Below are positions 27,686 through 36,631 of a DNA stretch of 64,000 nucleotides, piece after piece; position 1 is the stretch's first letter; each line of letters starts with the position of its first letter. The notes under the pieces were generated by a model. That model saw only the letters and a list, made by a program, of their open reading frames with translations, did no database searches and was not told where the DNA came from. Source of the stretch: Cyclobacteriaceae bacterium (GTDB taxonomy: Bacteria > Bacteroidota > Bacteroidia > Cytophagales > Cyclobacteriaceae); the NCBI GenBank assembly GCA_028281285.1, contig JANQKF010000013.1, positions 434,001-498,000 of the forward strand. The letters are read 5' to 3'. Made by a program: the position numbers and the translations under genes.

Positions 27686-28357
27686 ATGAGGTTGGCTCGA
27701 TTCTTTAATAAAATAGATTGGAAAATATATATCATGGAGCTTTTCATAGTTATCCTCGGTATATCCATAGCTTACCAACTCAACATTGTCTATGAAAAAG
27801 GAATCAATCATAAACTGGAGCTTACGGCTGTACAAAATCTAAAGAAGGAGATTCAGATCAATATTGATGAGTTTGAAAGCCTGGATGAGTACAGAACCCA
27901 AATAACGAATGATTCCAAAGCCCTACTCGCACATTTGAGGAAAGGCCCAATTTCACTCGATACCGCCAACAAATACGTCTTTCGTTTGATTCGTACGTCT
28001 ACCCCGGATCTCCAACAGGAGGCAGCTAACTTTTATTTGAATAGCAATTACAGTGATGCGAATATTGACCTTAAAAACGAGCTTTTGACTTTGAAGACCT
28101 ATTTTCAGGAATTGCTGGACGTATCAGATGGATATTCAGGACGTAAAGATTCGAAGTTCAAAGAGGCACTCTATGGCTCCGTTGATTTTCCTTCCTTTGA
28201 GGTAAAAGACCTGAACGCCATCAATTCATTAAAATTCAAGAATATCATTTGGGATCAAACCTCTGATGAACATGAACTGAATAGGTTGTTCCATCTCTCA
28301 TTTGAGAAATTAAAGGAGATCAGGAGTCAGGTTGATGAATTGCTAAAGGATGAGTGA
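27686..28357 (+). CDS. One-helix membrane protein, paralogue 2 of 3
   Basis: This 223-residue protein has the same layout as the preceding gene: basic start RLARFFNKIDWK, membrane helix MELFIVILGISIAYQLNIVYE (about 17-37), a helical soluble region and the shared motif NFYLNSNYSDANIDLKNELL (about 114-133). It lies 27 bases after paralogue 1. Its end overlaps the VIT1-type transporter start by 8 bases (ATG at 28350), so transporter translation is probably coupled to it. Function unknown. Confidence 0.75.
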   Translation: MRLARFFNKIDWKIYIMELFIVILGISIAYQLNIVYEKGINHKLELTAVQNLKKEIQINIDEFESLDEYRTQITNDSKALLAHLRKGPISLDTANKYVFRLIRTSTPDLQQEAANFYLNSNYSDANIDLKNELLTLKTYFQELLDVSDGYSGRKDSKFKEALYGSVDFPSFEVKDLNAINSLKFKNIIWDQTSDEHELNRLFHLSFEKLKEIRSQVDELLKDE

Positions 28358-29084
28358 AACTATAGCCGAAAATAAGATCCATGGACGTTCCCCATTCATG
28401 TCCAAGTTTCAGGACTATATCGGTGAATTCATTTATGGAGGTATAGATGGCAGCGTGACTACATTTGCGGTAGTCGCTGGAGCTGCCGGGGCTCAACTGG
28501 AAAGTTCTGTAGTAATTATCCTCGGTTTTGCCAATCTGATAGCCGATGGGTTCGCCATGTCGGTTGGGAGCTATTTGTCCACAAAGTCCGAAAAAGACAA
28601 CTACGAAAAACACAAGCGCGTGGAGTATTGGGAAGTGGATAATCTTCCTGAAAAAGAAAGAGAAGAAATTCGTGAAATCTACGCAGCAAAGGGTTTTGAG
28701 GGAGAATTGCTTGAACAGGTGGTTGAGAAAATTACAGAAGACAAGGATCGATGGGTCGATGTAATGATGAAGGAAGAATTGGAAATGGCAGAAGAATCCA
28801 AATCTCCGTTCAAAATGGGCCTGGTAACCTTCATCTCATTTGTCATTATGGGGTTAATTCCTCTTGTCGTTTATGTAATTGACTATACTGTCGGTTTTAC
28901 GGCAGACTTATTCCTTTACTCTTCGGTCATGACCTTTATCATCTTTGCCCTCATCGGTTTTGCCAAGAGTTTTGTTACCGGAACCAACAAAATTCGTGGT
29001 GTCTTAGAGACCGTGTTCCTTGGCGGATCTGCAGCAGTATTGGCCTATTTTGTAGGAGATCTCCTGGAAAAGATGATTGCATAG
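28350..29084 (+). CDS. VIT1/CCC1 family metal transporter
   Basis: This 244-residue membrane protein belongs to the VIT1/CCC1 family, which moves Fe2+ or Mn2+ out of the cytoplasm. The first helix carries GEFIYGGIDGSVTTFAVVAG and the second ANLIADGFAMSVGSYLSTKSE, both family signatures with the metal-pathway Asp and Met residues. A charged cytoplasmic segment (about 72-150) with many Glu residues (EEREEIREIYAAKGFEGE and WVDVMMKEELEM) matches the metal-binding domain of VIT1. Three more helices complete the protein. It overlaps the preceding one-helix gene by 8 bases and is followed after 82 bases by a third paralogue. Confidence 0.92.
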   Translation: MSETIAENKIHGRSPFMSKFQDYIGEFIYGGIDGSVTTFAVVAGAAGAQLESSVVIILGFANLIADGFAMSVGSYLSTKSEKDNYEKHKRVEYWEVDNLPEKEREEIREIYAAKGFEGELLEQVVEKITEDKDRWVDVMMKEELEMAEESKSPFKMGLVTFISFVIMGLIPLVVYVIDYTVGFTADLFLYSSVMTFIIFALIGFAKSFVTGTNKIRGVLETVFLGGSAAVLAYFVGDLLEKMIA

Positions 29085-29166
29085 GCAGCCTCTCTCTTAT
29101 TTTTAAGTCTTTATGATGATAATTATATCAAAGGATTGTTATTTTTCCACTTGACGAATCGGTATT

Positions 29167-29865
29167 ATGGTCAAATTCGGTACATCAAGGAGGATGAGCA
29201 AAAGGGCGAGGAGTACGGTTTGGATGTATGTGGTCGAAATCTTTATCGTGATCTTCGGTATTACCGCTGCTTATCAGCTCAACGTTTACTACGAAGATAA
29301 AAAGGACGACAAACTCGAAATTGCAGCAATTGAGAAACTGCATACTGAAAATGAATCGAACATAGCTGAATTCGAATCATTATTAGAAGATCGTTTGCAG
29401 CTTGAAAATGATACTCGCCAGCTGGCCAGAATTCTCTTTTCAGGGGGTAATCTTCAAGACGATAGTATATCCCATTATCTGTTCGACATCAACCAGACGT
29501 ACAAGCCAAGTATTCAATATGAAGGTTTGAACTTCTATCTGAACACCAACTATAATGACAAGAATACCGACTTGAAAAACGAGTTGATCTCTCTTAAAAA
29601 CTACTACATTGAGTTGCGTGACCTTATCACGGACTATGTTCGAATGAAGGAAAAGTACTATGGCGAATTCCTGGTTTCGGAAGTTGATTTTGGAGAGGAA
29701 ACGATTCTTACCTTAAATAAAATCAAAAGTGTAGAGTTCAAGAATCTGGTGGTAAATCTTCTGGCCAACGAGATCGACCTGAACACATTATTTGAAAACG
29801 CCTATAATAAGGCGATAGACATTGAAGAGTTGATTCAGGAAAAACTCGGAATAGAAGAGGACTAA
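29167..29865 (+). CDS. One-helix membrane protein, paralogue 3 of 3
   Basis: This 232-residue protein has the same family layout as the two genes before the VIT1-type transporter: basic start, membrane helix VVEIFIVIFGITAAYQLNVYYE (about 22-43), charged helical region and central motif NFYLNTNYNDKNTDLKNELI. It is separated from the transporter by 82 bases and may have its own promoter. Three copies around one metal transporter suggest a shared task, perhaps a complex, but nothing in the sequence shows it. Confidence 0.75.
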   Translation: MVKFGTSRRMSKRARSTVWMYVVEIFIVIFGITAAYQLNVYYEDKKDDKLEIAAIEKLHTENESNIAEFESLLEDRLQLENDTRQLARILFSGGNLQDDSISHYLFDINQTYKPSIQYEGLNFYLNTNYNDKNTDLKNELISLKNYYIELRDLITDYVRMKEKYYGEFLVSEVDFGEETILTLNKIKSVEFKNLVVNLLANEIDLNTLFENAYNKAIDIEELIQEKLGIEED

Positions 29866-29886
29866 GAAGAACTTAAACCATGAAGG

Positions 29887-30360
29887 TCACTCTCTAAATT
29901 CTATTTCATATTCAACAATATAACCTTTAGGAATTTTGGGCACCTTTAGCCAAAGACTATAAGACATATGTCCCCTACACCGCAATTCAGCTTTCAGATA
30001 GCTAACCTGAAGCGAATATCGTTTCGATTCTTCATCTTGTAACAAATCATAAACTAACCCATCCGGCTTGCCACAATAATTCGTATCAATTTCTACTCCA
30101 ATGATCGAATACTCATCCGAATCTATCTTTTTTAGCGTTCGTTTACAGGCTTCATAACTTCTCTTCTTAATCATGGACAAAAAAGCCTCATGCCCGTCAA
30201 TAATGACAGGTTCAGCCTCTAGGGAAAAAACAGCCTTCAAGCAGCCTTCAAGCTCTTCAGTAGGTAATTCCCTGGTTTGAGCATCCAAAGAATTAGAGGC
30301 TGTCACGGCTACTAATACTATCAAGAAAACAGACCACCTTGATTCCTTCAATTTTATCAT
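29887..30360 (-). CDS. Small secreted protein, unknown
   Basis: This 157-residue protein starts at ATG 30360 (MIKLKESRWSVFLIVL), which gives a clean signal peptide ending near LDAQ. A 23-residue in-frame extension to 30429 has no signal-like features. The mature part has four cysteines (EGCLK, YEACKR, NYCGKP, LRCRG), enough for two disulfides in the periplasm. The last third alternates like beta strands. I recognise no family. It converges on the third one-helix gene, with 21 bases between. Confidence 0.65.
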   Translation of the reverse strand: MIKLKESRWSVFLIVLVAVTASNSLDAQTRELPTEELEGCLKAVFSLEAEPVIIDGHEAFLSMIKKRSYEACKRTLKKIDSDEYSIIGVEIDTNYCGKPDGLVYDLLQDEESKRYSLQVSYLKAELRCRGHMSYSLWLKVPKIPKGYIVEYEIEFRE

Positions 30361-30466
30361 CTTATGTCCTTTTGATACTAAAACACCGATTGAAGGCAAT
30401 TTATTATCTCCTTTTTCCATACATGACATGGAGACGGAGATTGACCATAGACTTTCTCGTTGGTCA

Positions 30467-31165
30467 CTAAGCCGGTACTCTCACGTGCAAGCCGCACTCT
30501 TTATCACCCTTCTCCCACCACCATCGTCCGGCTCTTTCGTCTTCACCGGCTTCTACTGCCCGTGTACAAGGTAAACATCCAATACTTGCAAACCCTTGGT
30601 CATGCAACTTGTTGTATGGGACCTTGTGTGTTTTCAAATAGTCATCTACTTGCTCCTTAGACCAGTCGATCAGGGGATTGTATTTAATAGCCTGGTGTTG
30701 TTCATTCCATTCTACCATTTTTTGGCGTTGGCGATGTTCTGATTGACTAGCCCGCAATCCCGTGATCCAGACATCAGCATCCAAAAGGGCCCTGGTCAAA
30801 GGTTCCACCTTTCGGATGAAACAACACTCTTTACGGTTTTCAACCGACTCATAGAAACTATGAGATCCTTTCTGAGTAACCAAAGTTTGCAACTGGTGAG
30901 TGTTAGGGTAATATGTATTGATTTTAACCCCGTATCTCATGCGTGTCTTATCCATTAACTCATAAGTCTCCGGAAACAGTCTACCAGTATCGATCGTGAA
31001 AATCTCAATTGGGAAACTATGCGTTGCGATCATATGGATCAAAACCTGACCCTCCTTACCAAACGCTGTTGAGAGCTTAAGTTTTCCCTTGAATTGAGTT
31101 GGAAGCCACTTAAACGCTTCAATTGGATCCTCTGAAGCAAGTCTATCAAGAACAGGTGAAATCAT
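30467..31165 (-). CDS. cysH: Adenylyl-sulfate (APS) reductase, assimilatory
   Basis: This 232-residue enzyme reduces activated sulfate to sulfite. The PP-loop-like N-terminal motif is LSTAFGKEGQVLIHMI. The [4Fe-4S] cluster ligands are visible as Cys114-Cys115 (RKECCFIRK) and Cys197-x-x-Cys200 (GCLPC); this marks the APS-reducing type rather than the cluster-free PAPS reductases. The C-terminal ECGLH holds the catalytic Cys224. ITGLRASQS is the usual substrate-arginine motif. Other sulfate genes (cysD, cysN, sulfite reductase) are not in the window. A TAGATTTG promoter box and a dyad lie upstream, beside an Rrf2 regulator gene. Confidence 0.94.
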   Translation of the reverse strand: MISPVLDRLASEDPIEAFKWLPTQFKGKLKLSTAFGKEGQVLIHMIATHSFPIEIFTIDTGRLFPETYELMDKTRMRYGVKINTYYPNTHQLQTLVTQKGSHSFYESVENRKECCFIRKVEPLTRALLDADVWITGLRASQSEHRQRQKMVEWNEQHQAIKYNPLIDWSKEQVDDYLKTHKVPYNKLHDQGFASIGCLPCTRAVEAGEDERAGRWWWEKGDKECGLHVRVPA

Positions 31166-31184
31166 CAGCCAAAAAAATTAGATT

Positions 31185-31220
31185 CAAATCTATATATATC
31201 CTACCATTTTAGTAGGGTAT
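31185..31220 (-). promoter_or_regulatory. cysH promoter with Rrf2-type operator
   Basis: Minus strand TAGATTTG (31185-31192) fits the -7 consensus. Directly upstream is a 25-bp dyad at 31196-31220, ATATCCTAC-N7-GTAGGGTAT, with 8 of 9 arm positions complementary. It covers the region where the -33 element would lie. The neighbouring Rrf2 gene is the natural candidate to bind it. Confidence 0.65.
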
Positions 31221-31235
31221 TACGATAAAAAAATT

Positions 31236-31649
31236 TTAACGTTTCCTAAGCACGTCTTTTAATGTCTTGTTTTCCAGCACTTTCAAAGTATTGTCACGGA
31301 CCTCGCACATTACTTTATTCAGGCCGCACACTTCCTCTTCGCAGTTCTCGCAGGGCTCATAATAGTTAAGACTCACACAAGGGAGTAATGCTATGGGGCC
31401 ATCCAACATTCTTATGATTTTTGCCAACGGTACTTCTTCGGGAGACTTAATGAGGTAGTATCCTCCACCTTTCCCTTTTTTGCTTCCAAGAATACCGGCC
31501 TTCTTCATCACTAGAAGGATGTTCTCCAGAAATTTTAGAGAGATACTACGCTCCTGCGAAATTTCCGAGATAAGCACAGGTCCTTTGTCGATATTCTCGG
31601 CCAGATAGGTCAGGGCGTGAAAGGCATATTGTGTCTTTTTGGAGAGCAA
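31236..31649 (-). CDS. Rrf2 family transcriptional regulator, TTG start
   Basis: This 137-residue winged-helix regulator opens MLSKKTQYAFHALTYLA, with recognition region ISEISQERSISLKFLENIL and wing KGKGGGYYL. Four cysteines (91, 100, 103, 108; CVSLNYYEPCENCEEEVC) could hold an iron-sulfur cluster or sense thiols, as in IscR, NsrR or RsrR relatives. The start must be TTG 31649: an in-frame stop lies two codons upstream, and the family always begins at this point. It is transcribed toward cysH, 70 bases away. A role in sulfur or cysteine control, like CymR, is inferred from position. Confidence 0.88.
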   Translation of the reverse strand: MLSKKTQYAFHALTYLAENIDKGPVLISEISQERSISLKFLENILLVMKKAGILGSKKGKGGGYYLIKSPEEVPLAKIIRMLDGPIALLPCVSLNYYEPCENCEEEVCGLNKVMCEVRDNTLKVLENKTLKDVLRKR

Positions 31650-31678
31650 CTCTTACTAGTTTATCAATAAATATATAT

Positions 31679-31702
31679 AAAAAAAGGAGCCGAAGCTCCT
31701 TT
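31679..31702 (-). terminator. dnaN terminator with TTCG loop
   Basis: On the minus strand AAAGGAGC-TTCG-GCTCCTTT forms an 8-bp perfect stem with a stable TTCG tetraloop. It is followed by a run of Ts (the As at 31679-31685). It lies about 20 bases after the dnaN stop. Confidence 0.9.
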
Positions 31703-31720
31703 GTATACAGTTCTGAAACT

Positions 31721-32842
31721 CTAATAGTTATTTAACATCACCGGCATCACAAGAGTCAGTATATCCTCGTTTTCATCCTGTTCCGAAGGAATAATCAAAC
31801 CAGCCCGGTTTGGAGCAGACATTTGCAAGGTTACCTCTTTTGAATGCAGGTTGCCGAGCATCTCTACCAAAAACTTGGCGTTGAAGCCGATTTCGATATC
31901 CTCCCCATCATGCTCACAGGCAAGTCGTTCGTTGGCTTCATTCGAGAAGTCAAGGTCTTCCGCTGAAATTACCAGTTCACTGCCGGTGATTTTTAGTCGA
32001 ACCTGATGTGTGGTCTTGTTCGCATAAATGGATATCCTCTTCAAAGAACCCAGAAACTCGTTTCTGTCAATGCGCATTTCTATAGGATTCTCTGTTGGAA
32101 TTACGTTCTCATAATCAGGGAAACGCTCATCAATAAGACGACAGATCATCTTGATATTGTTAAAATGGAAGTAGGCGTTAGAAGGATTATATTCTACCAC
32201 TACGTTCACATTCTCGGCCGGCAGTGTGGACTTTAGAAGGTTCAGTGCTTTTCTCGGTATAATAATTGACATTCCAGTATCAGAGGCTACATCGACTCTT
32301 CTATGTCTTACTAGTCTGTGTCCGTCAGTCGCCACAAACGTGGTATTTGTTTCGTCTAATTTCACGAACACCCCCGTCATTGCAGGTCTTAATTCGTCAT
32401 TGCTGGTAGCAAAAATCGTGTTGTTGATTGCACTGCTCAGTACATCGGTAGACATATCAACACTGTATGCATCTGAAATAGCAGGAACTTTAGGGAAATC
32501 AGTCGCATTTTCTCCAGCCAATTTATAATGACCATTATCTGAACTGATCTCTACGCTGTAAGTCTCTGAATCGATTGAGAAAGTGACTGGTTGTTCAGGT
32601 AGATTTTTCAATGTGTCCATCAAAATCCTGGCAGGAACAGCAATACTTCCATCTTCTTTGGCCTCCACATCAATTTCAGTGATCATTGATGTCTGAAGGT
32701 CAGAGGCAGTCACGGTCAACAGACCATCTGAAATTTCGAAAAGGAAGTTTTCCAGGATTGGAACCACGGGGTTCGTGGTGATTACACCATTGATATTTGA
32801 AAGTCTTTTAAGCAGTTCTGCCGAGGAAACAATAAACTTCAT
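31721..32842 (-). CDS. dnaN: DNA polymerase III beta sliding clamp
   Basis: This 373-residue protein is the ring-shaped clamp that tethers DNA polymerase III to DNA. The three-domain length is normal. Recognisable parts are the opening MKFIVSSAELLKRLSNINGVI, TNPVVPILENFLFEI, the mid-protein ATDGHRLVRHR, and the C-terminal LVMPVMLNNY, which replaces the usual MPMR-type ending. It is not beside dnaA or recF here. A strong TTCG-loop terminator closes the unit. Confidence 0.96.
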   Translation of the reverse strand: MKFIVSSAELLKRLSNINGVITTNPVVPILENFLFEISDGLLTVTASDLQTSMITEIDVEAKEDGSIAVPARILMDTLKNLPEQPVTFSIDSETYSVEISSDNGHYKLAGENATDFPKVPAISDAYSVDMSTDVLSSAINNTIFATSNDELRPAMTGVFVKLDETNTTFVATDGHRLVRHRRVDVASDTGMSIIIPRKALNLLKSTLPAENVNVVVEYNPSNAYFHFNNIKMICRLIDERFPDYENVIPTENPIEMRIDRNEFLGSLKRISIYANKTTHQVRLKITGSELVISAEDLDFSNEANERLACEHDGEDIEIGFNAKFLVEMLGNLHSKEVTLQMSAPNRAGLIIPSEQDENEDILTLVMPVMLNNY

Positions 32843-32978
32843 ATAGATTGGATTTTGCAGTCTTCGAATAAGCGCCTAAAGTTAAAAATAAAATCCAAAA
32901 TCTTGCTCATAAGATTACCTTTCAAAAAAGAGTAACAAGCTGGAGTTCGGAACTAACAAATTCTTCTATCTTGCCACG

Positions 32979-33296
32979 ATGAAGGAAATTACAGTTCTAG
33001 AACTCGCCCAACTGCAACGGTCAGGAGCTGATTATCAACTCATTGATGTGCGAGAGCCAAATGAAGTCGAAATCTGTGAAATCGGAGCGGAATTAATTCC
33101 CATGGGTTCTGTTCCTCAGCAGGTGGAAAAGTTTTCAAGAGATAAGCAAGTGATAGTACACTGCCGAAGTGGAAAACGGAGTGTCGATGTCATCCATTGG
33201 TTGGAACAAAATCATGGATTCGAAAACCTCTATAATCTCAAGGGAGGAATTCTGGCCTACGCTGATGAAGTTGATCCAAGCTTGACCAAATATTAG
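32979..33296 (+). CDS. Single-domain rhodanese
   Basis: This 105-residue protein is one rhodanese domain. LIDVREPNEVEICEIGAELIP is the N-terminal signature, and the active-site loop is VHCRSGKRS, with Cys62 expected to carry the persulfide. There is no signal peptide, so it is cytoplasmic. Members move sulfane sulfur, though many have unknown acceptors. Its stop overlaps the convergent gldFG stop by 4 bases. It is divergent from dnaN. Confidence 0.92.
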   Translation: MKEITVLELAQLQRSGADYQLIDVREPNEVEICEIGAELIPMGSVPQQVEKFSRDKQVIVHCRSGKRSVDVIHWLEQNHGFENLYNLKGGILAYADEVDPSLTKY

Positions 33297-35701
33297 TTTC
33301 TGGCGTATCTCTGAACTCTTATCAGATTCCTCACCACCCCGAACGCTAACAGGAAAAGTATCGGGCCAAGTAAGTTAGTCAGTTGCCACTTGGTTCGTTG
33401 TTCCTGAATCCTGATTTGGTCTAATGGCCTTAGTCTAATCTCCTTTGACCTTGCTGAAATCAGCCCCTCTTCGTCAGTAAGGTAAGCCAGGGCATTGTAA
33501 ATGAAATCACGGTTAGCATAGTTGATCATTTCTCCCTGGTCGGCCGCTGGGTTAAACCCGAGTTCATAAGGTCGACCATTTAATGGACTTATTTCATTTC
33601 TTATCAAATCACCATCCGAGGCAACAATGATCTTGGTTTCAAGTCCGTCAGGCTTGAAACCCTGGGCTTGTACCCCCTCAGGCAAAATTCGGTTCTTAAA
33701 CAAGGAAGAAAACTTACCTTCAAGCAGATATGCGGTAGGGAAAACACCTTGATTAAATGTAGATGGGTCGTATGGATTTCGCATATCTTCAAAAGCTACA
33801 CGTACAGGATTCGCCAACACCTTAGTCCGTGGGGAGGTGGACATCAGGGGTGTTTTCCTGATTCCATCAGCACGTACTGTATCAATGGTTCCAAAAAATC
33901 GGTGATAAACGGCATCCAGATTACGTGTGATTGGATTTTCGCTGAAATTGTTGATTCCGGCATAAAATGGCCAAGGTAGATTGACCGTGGTTCCGGAATT
34001 GTCGACCACAACCTTGTATCTTCCAATACTATTGATGTCTTGAACAAAGTTGTTGTTCAACCGAACTCCGTATTTGAAAAGCAAATCTGCCAATTCCAAT
34101 TCTTTTGGTAGTCCCCTGGTTCCGTTCCCGGCTGCCAGACTCGGATTCACATCCAATGCATCAATCAAGAAGATCACCTTACCTCCATTCATGACGTATT
34201 GATCCAAATTGAATTTTTCAACTTTGGTAAAGACGGTTGACGGCTTGATGATCATCAAAACATCAAATTTCATCGGATCAACTGATGCTTCAAGAGTCAA
34301 GTCCTCAATTGTGTAGAATTCGCTCATCTGGACCTGGAAACGCTCTATGTCCGTAGAATCCAGTTCCTGATGTCCTTTCACCAGGCCTATCGTCTTACGA
34401 TTGATACCTGTTAGTCGCTTGATCCCAGTTGCCAGTTCGAACTCTACACCTTCAATTGACTGATTTAAACGATCCTCAGGACCCGCTCCTCTACTGCCTT
34501 TTAACATAAGTATGCCAGCGGCTTGTGTACTGTTCCTGACAATCGTATAGGGGAATATAGTTTTCCGCACATCCTGCCCATTCACATTATCAAAAATCAC
34601 AGTTGGGTCAAATCCTCGGTCCATCAAAGCCTGGTAGTTGGCATTCACTTCGGCTTGATTCTCACCTTCAGCCGGATCCCTAAGCAGGTAAGTAATCGGA
34701 TAAGCACTGTAAATATTGAACTCCTCAATTGTTTCAGTTATTGATTTCTGCAAGCGCTTGAACCCGGAATTTAGTTCTCCAGCAATCAAAACATCGATAT
34801 GCATCGGTTCTGGCAACGAACCGAGCAATTCTTTGGTAGCATCCGTTATGGAGAATCGCTTTTCTTCTGTCAGGTCCCATCGCTTAAAGTAATTCGCTGA
34901 GATGGCATTTGCCACCAACATGGCCAACAACCCCGCTGCGAAATATCGAAGTCCCCTATTTCTAGAGGTTTTCAGGGAGAACTTTCTGGCACCCAACTTA
35001 AGCCCAGTCAGAAGGAGCATCAATGCTATTGTACTTGCAAAAAACACGAGGTTTCTAGTATCAATCAGCCCCCTGCTCATGGCCTCATAATGATAAGCGA
35101 TTCCCAACTCCTCGATATAAATTGCGATAGTACCGGAGAACATTTGGCTCAATGAGCCAACACCTGTATACAGGGCAAAACAGAGAAACACCGCTATGAT
35201 AAATGCGACAATCTGATTTTCACTCAAGGAGGAAGCCAAGATCCCGATTGAAGTGAATACACCTCCAAGTAAAAACAGGCCAATATAAGATCCTGTAATC
35301 CCCGGTATGTCAAGGTTCCCAACCGGGTTTCCTAATTGATAAACTGAGTAGAAATAAACGAGTGTTGGCAATAATGAAAGCAGCACCAATGTCAATGCCG
35401 CGAAATATTTTCCGAGAATGATCTGTACATCAGAAATCGGACGGGTAAGAAGTAATTCTATTGTACCGGATTTTTGCTCTTCAGCAAACATTCTCATGGT
35501 GATAGCCGGTATTAGAAACATGAAGACAAAAGGCCCCAGGGTGAATAAGGTCTCCATGTCAGCATAGCCGTAAGTCAGAATACTTGTATCCGGGAAAACC
35601 CACATTAAAAGTCCCATTCCCGTCAAAAACACCCCGATCACTATATATGCAATCAGTGAATTCAGAAACTGGCGAATTTCCTTAAGATAAATCGTCAGCA
35701 T
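33293..35701 (-). CDS. GldF-GldG fusion, gliding-motility ABC transporter subunit
   Basis: This 802-residue protein joins two subunits. Residues 1 to about 240 are a GldF-like ABC-2 permease with six helices and EEQKSGTIELLLTRPIS (74-90). From about 250 comes a GldG-like part: a helix, then NYFKRWDLTEEKRFSITDATKELL, a large periplasmic region related to IFT52/ABC accessory domains, and a C-terminal helix (LLGPILFLLAFGVVRNLI). In Flavobacterium GldF and GldG are separate proteins that work with GldA and are needed for gliding. The gene overlaps gldA by 20 bases, so they form one operon. No stop or restart is seen at the junction. Confidence 0.88.
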   Translation of the reverse strand: MLTIYLKEIRQFLNSLIAYIVIGVFLTGMGLLMWVFPDTSILTYGYADMETLFTLGPFVFMFLIPAITMRMFAEEQKSGTIELLLTRPISDVQIILGKYFAALTLVLLSLLPTLVYFYSVYQLGNPVGNLDIPGITGSYIGLFLLGGVFTSIGILASSLSENQIVAFIIAVFLCFALYTGVGSLSQMFSGTIAIYIEELGIAYHYEAMSRGLIDTRNLVFFASTIALMLLLTGLKLGARKFSLKTSRNRGLRYFAAGLLAMLVANAISANYFKRWDLTEEKRFSITDATKELLGSLPEPMHIDVLIAGELNSGFKRLQKSITETIEEFNIYSAYPITYLLRDPAEGENQAEVNANYQALMDRGFDPTVIFDNVNGQDVRKTIFPYTIVRNSTQAAGILMLKGSRGAGPEDRLNQSIEGVEFELATGIKRLTGINRKTIGLVKGHQELDSTDIERFQVQMSEFYTIEDLTLEASVDPMKFDVLMIIKPSTVFTKVEKFNLDQYVMNGGKVIFLIDALDVNPSLAAGNGTRGLPKELELADLLFKYGVRLNNNFVQDINSIGRYKVVVDNSGTTVNLPWPFYAGINNFSENPITRNLDAVYHRFFGTIDTVRADGIRKTPLMSTSPRTKVLANPVRVAFEDMRNPYDPSTFNQGVFPTAYLLEGKFSSLFKNRILPEGVQAQGFKPDGLETKIIVASDGDLIRNEISPLNGRPYELGFNPAADQGEMINYANRDFIYNALAYLTDEEGLISARSKEIRLRPLDQIRIQEQRTKWQLTNLLGPILFLLAFGVVRNLIRVQRYARN

Positions 35702-36608
35702 CCGCTTCGTTTTGAGTTAAATGATGAAAAACATCCTCAAGATTTCGCTCTTCGAGGTTCATGCTCAGTATTATCCATCCCTTTTCGGCCGCAAACTTGA
35801 ATAATCGTTCTCGTATATCATCCTTACTCTTGACTCGATAGGTATTTGTCCCAATTTCTTCCACCTCGATTCCATCCATTCCTGCCAACAACTGAAAATC
35901 AATTTCATCTTGAAATTCGACCTTCAGGGCTTGTCTAGCGTTATTACCTTTTAGTGAATCAACAGTGTCATCCGCGACTATCTCTCCCCTATTTATGATT
36001 ACCACTCTGTTACAAAGCGCCTGAACCTCCTGCATAATATGGGTAGAGAGGATGACCGTTTTGTCAGTACTAATTTCCTTAATCAAGTTCCGTATTTCGG
36101 CCAACTGATTGGGGTCAAGGCCCGTAGTTGGTTCGTCAAGAATCAAAACCTGGGGATCATGAATTAAGGCTTGAGCCAGCCCGACACGCTGTCTGTACCC
36201 TTTCGAAAGGGCACCTATCTTCTTATTTTGCTCAGCTTCAAGCCCGCAAAGGTTTACCATTTCAGCCACTCGAGCTTTCTTCCTGCTACCTTTCAATCCA
36301 TGAACAGATGCAATAAATCCGAGATACTCGTGCACATACATATCCAGATACAACGGATTGTGTTCAGGGAGATATCCAATGTTTTCCCTTACCCTTTTTG
36401 AATCATTTACTACATCAAAGCCAGCCACTTTTACTACACCTGAGGTTGGTGGAATGAAACCGGTAGCAATCTTCATTGTTGTCGACTTTCCCGCACCATT
36501 TGGGCCGAGAAACCCCAAAATCTCCCCTGGGTTGACCTTAAAGCTTATGGAATTTACAGCCTTCTGTCTTCCATATACTTTGGTGAGTTGACTTACTTCG
36601 ATCGACAT
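35682..36608 (-). CDS. gldA: Gliding motility ABC transporter ATP-binding protein
   Basis: This 308-residue ATPase has Walker A GPNGAGKST (35-43), the ABC signature LSKGYRQRVGLAQAL, Walker B VLILDEPTTGLDP and the switch histidine in ILSTHIMQE. MSIEVSQLTKVYGRQKAVN and YLPEHNPLYLDMYVHEYL are close to known GldA wording. The C-terminal 90 residues are an accessory domain. It powers the fused GldF-GldG membrane subunit encoded immediately downstream (20-base overlap). The cargo of the Gld transporter is not established. Confidence 0.92.
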   Translation of the reverse strand: MSIEVSQLTKVYGRQKAVNSISFKVNPGEILGFLGPNGAGKSTTMKIATGFIPPTSGVVKVAGFDVVNDSKRVRENIGYLPEHNPLYLDMYVHEYLGFIASVHGLKGSRKKARVAEMVNLCGLEAEQNKKIGALSKGYRQRVGLAQALIHDPQVLILDEPTTGLDPNQLAEIRNLIKEISTDKTVILSTHIMQEVQALCNRVVIINRGEIVADDTVDSLKGNNARQALKVEFQDEIDFQLLAGMDGIEVEEIGTNTYRVKSKDDIRERLFKFAAEKGWIILSMNLEERNLEDVFHHLTQNEADADDLS

Positions 36609-36631
36609 TGATTGTGTAACGGAATGAATCC

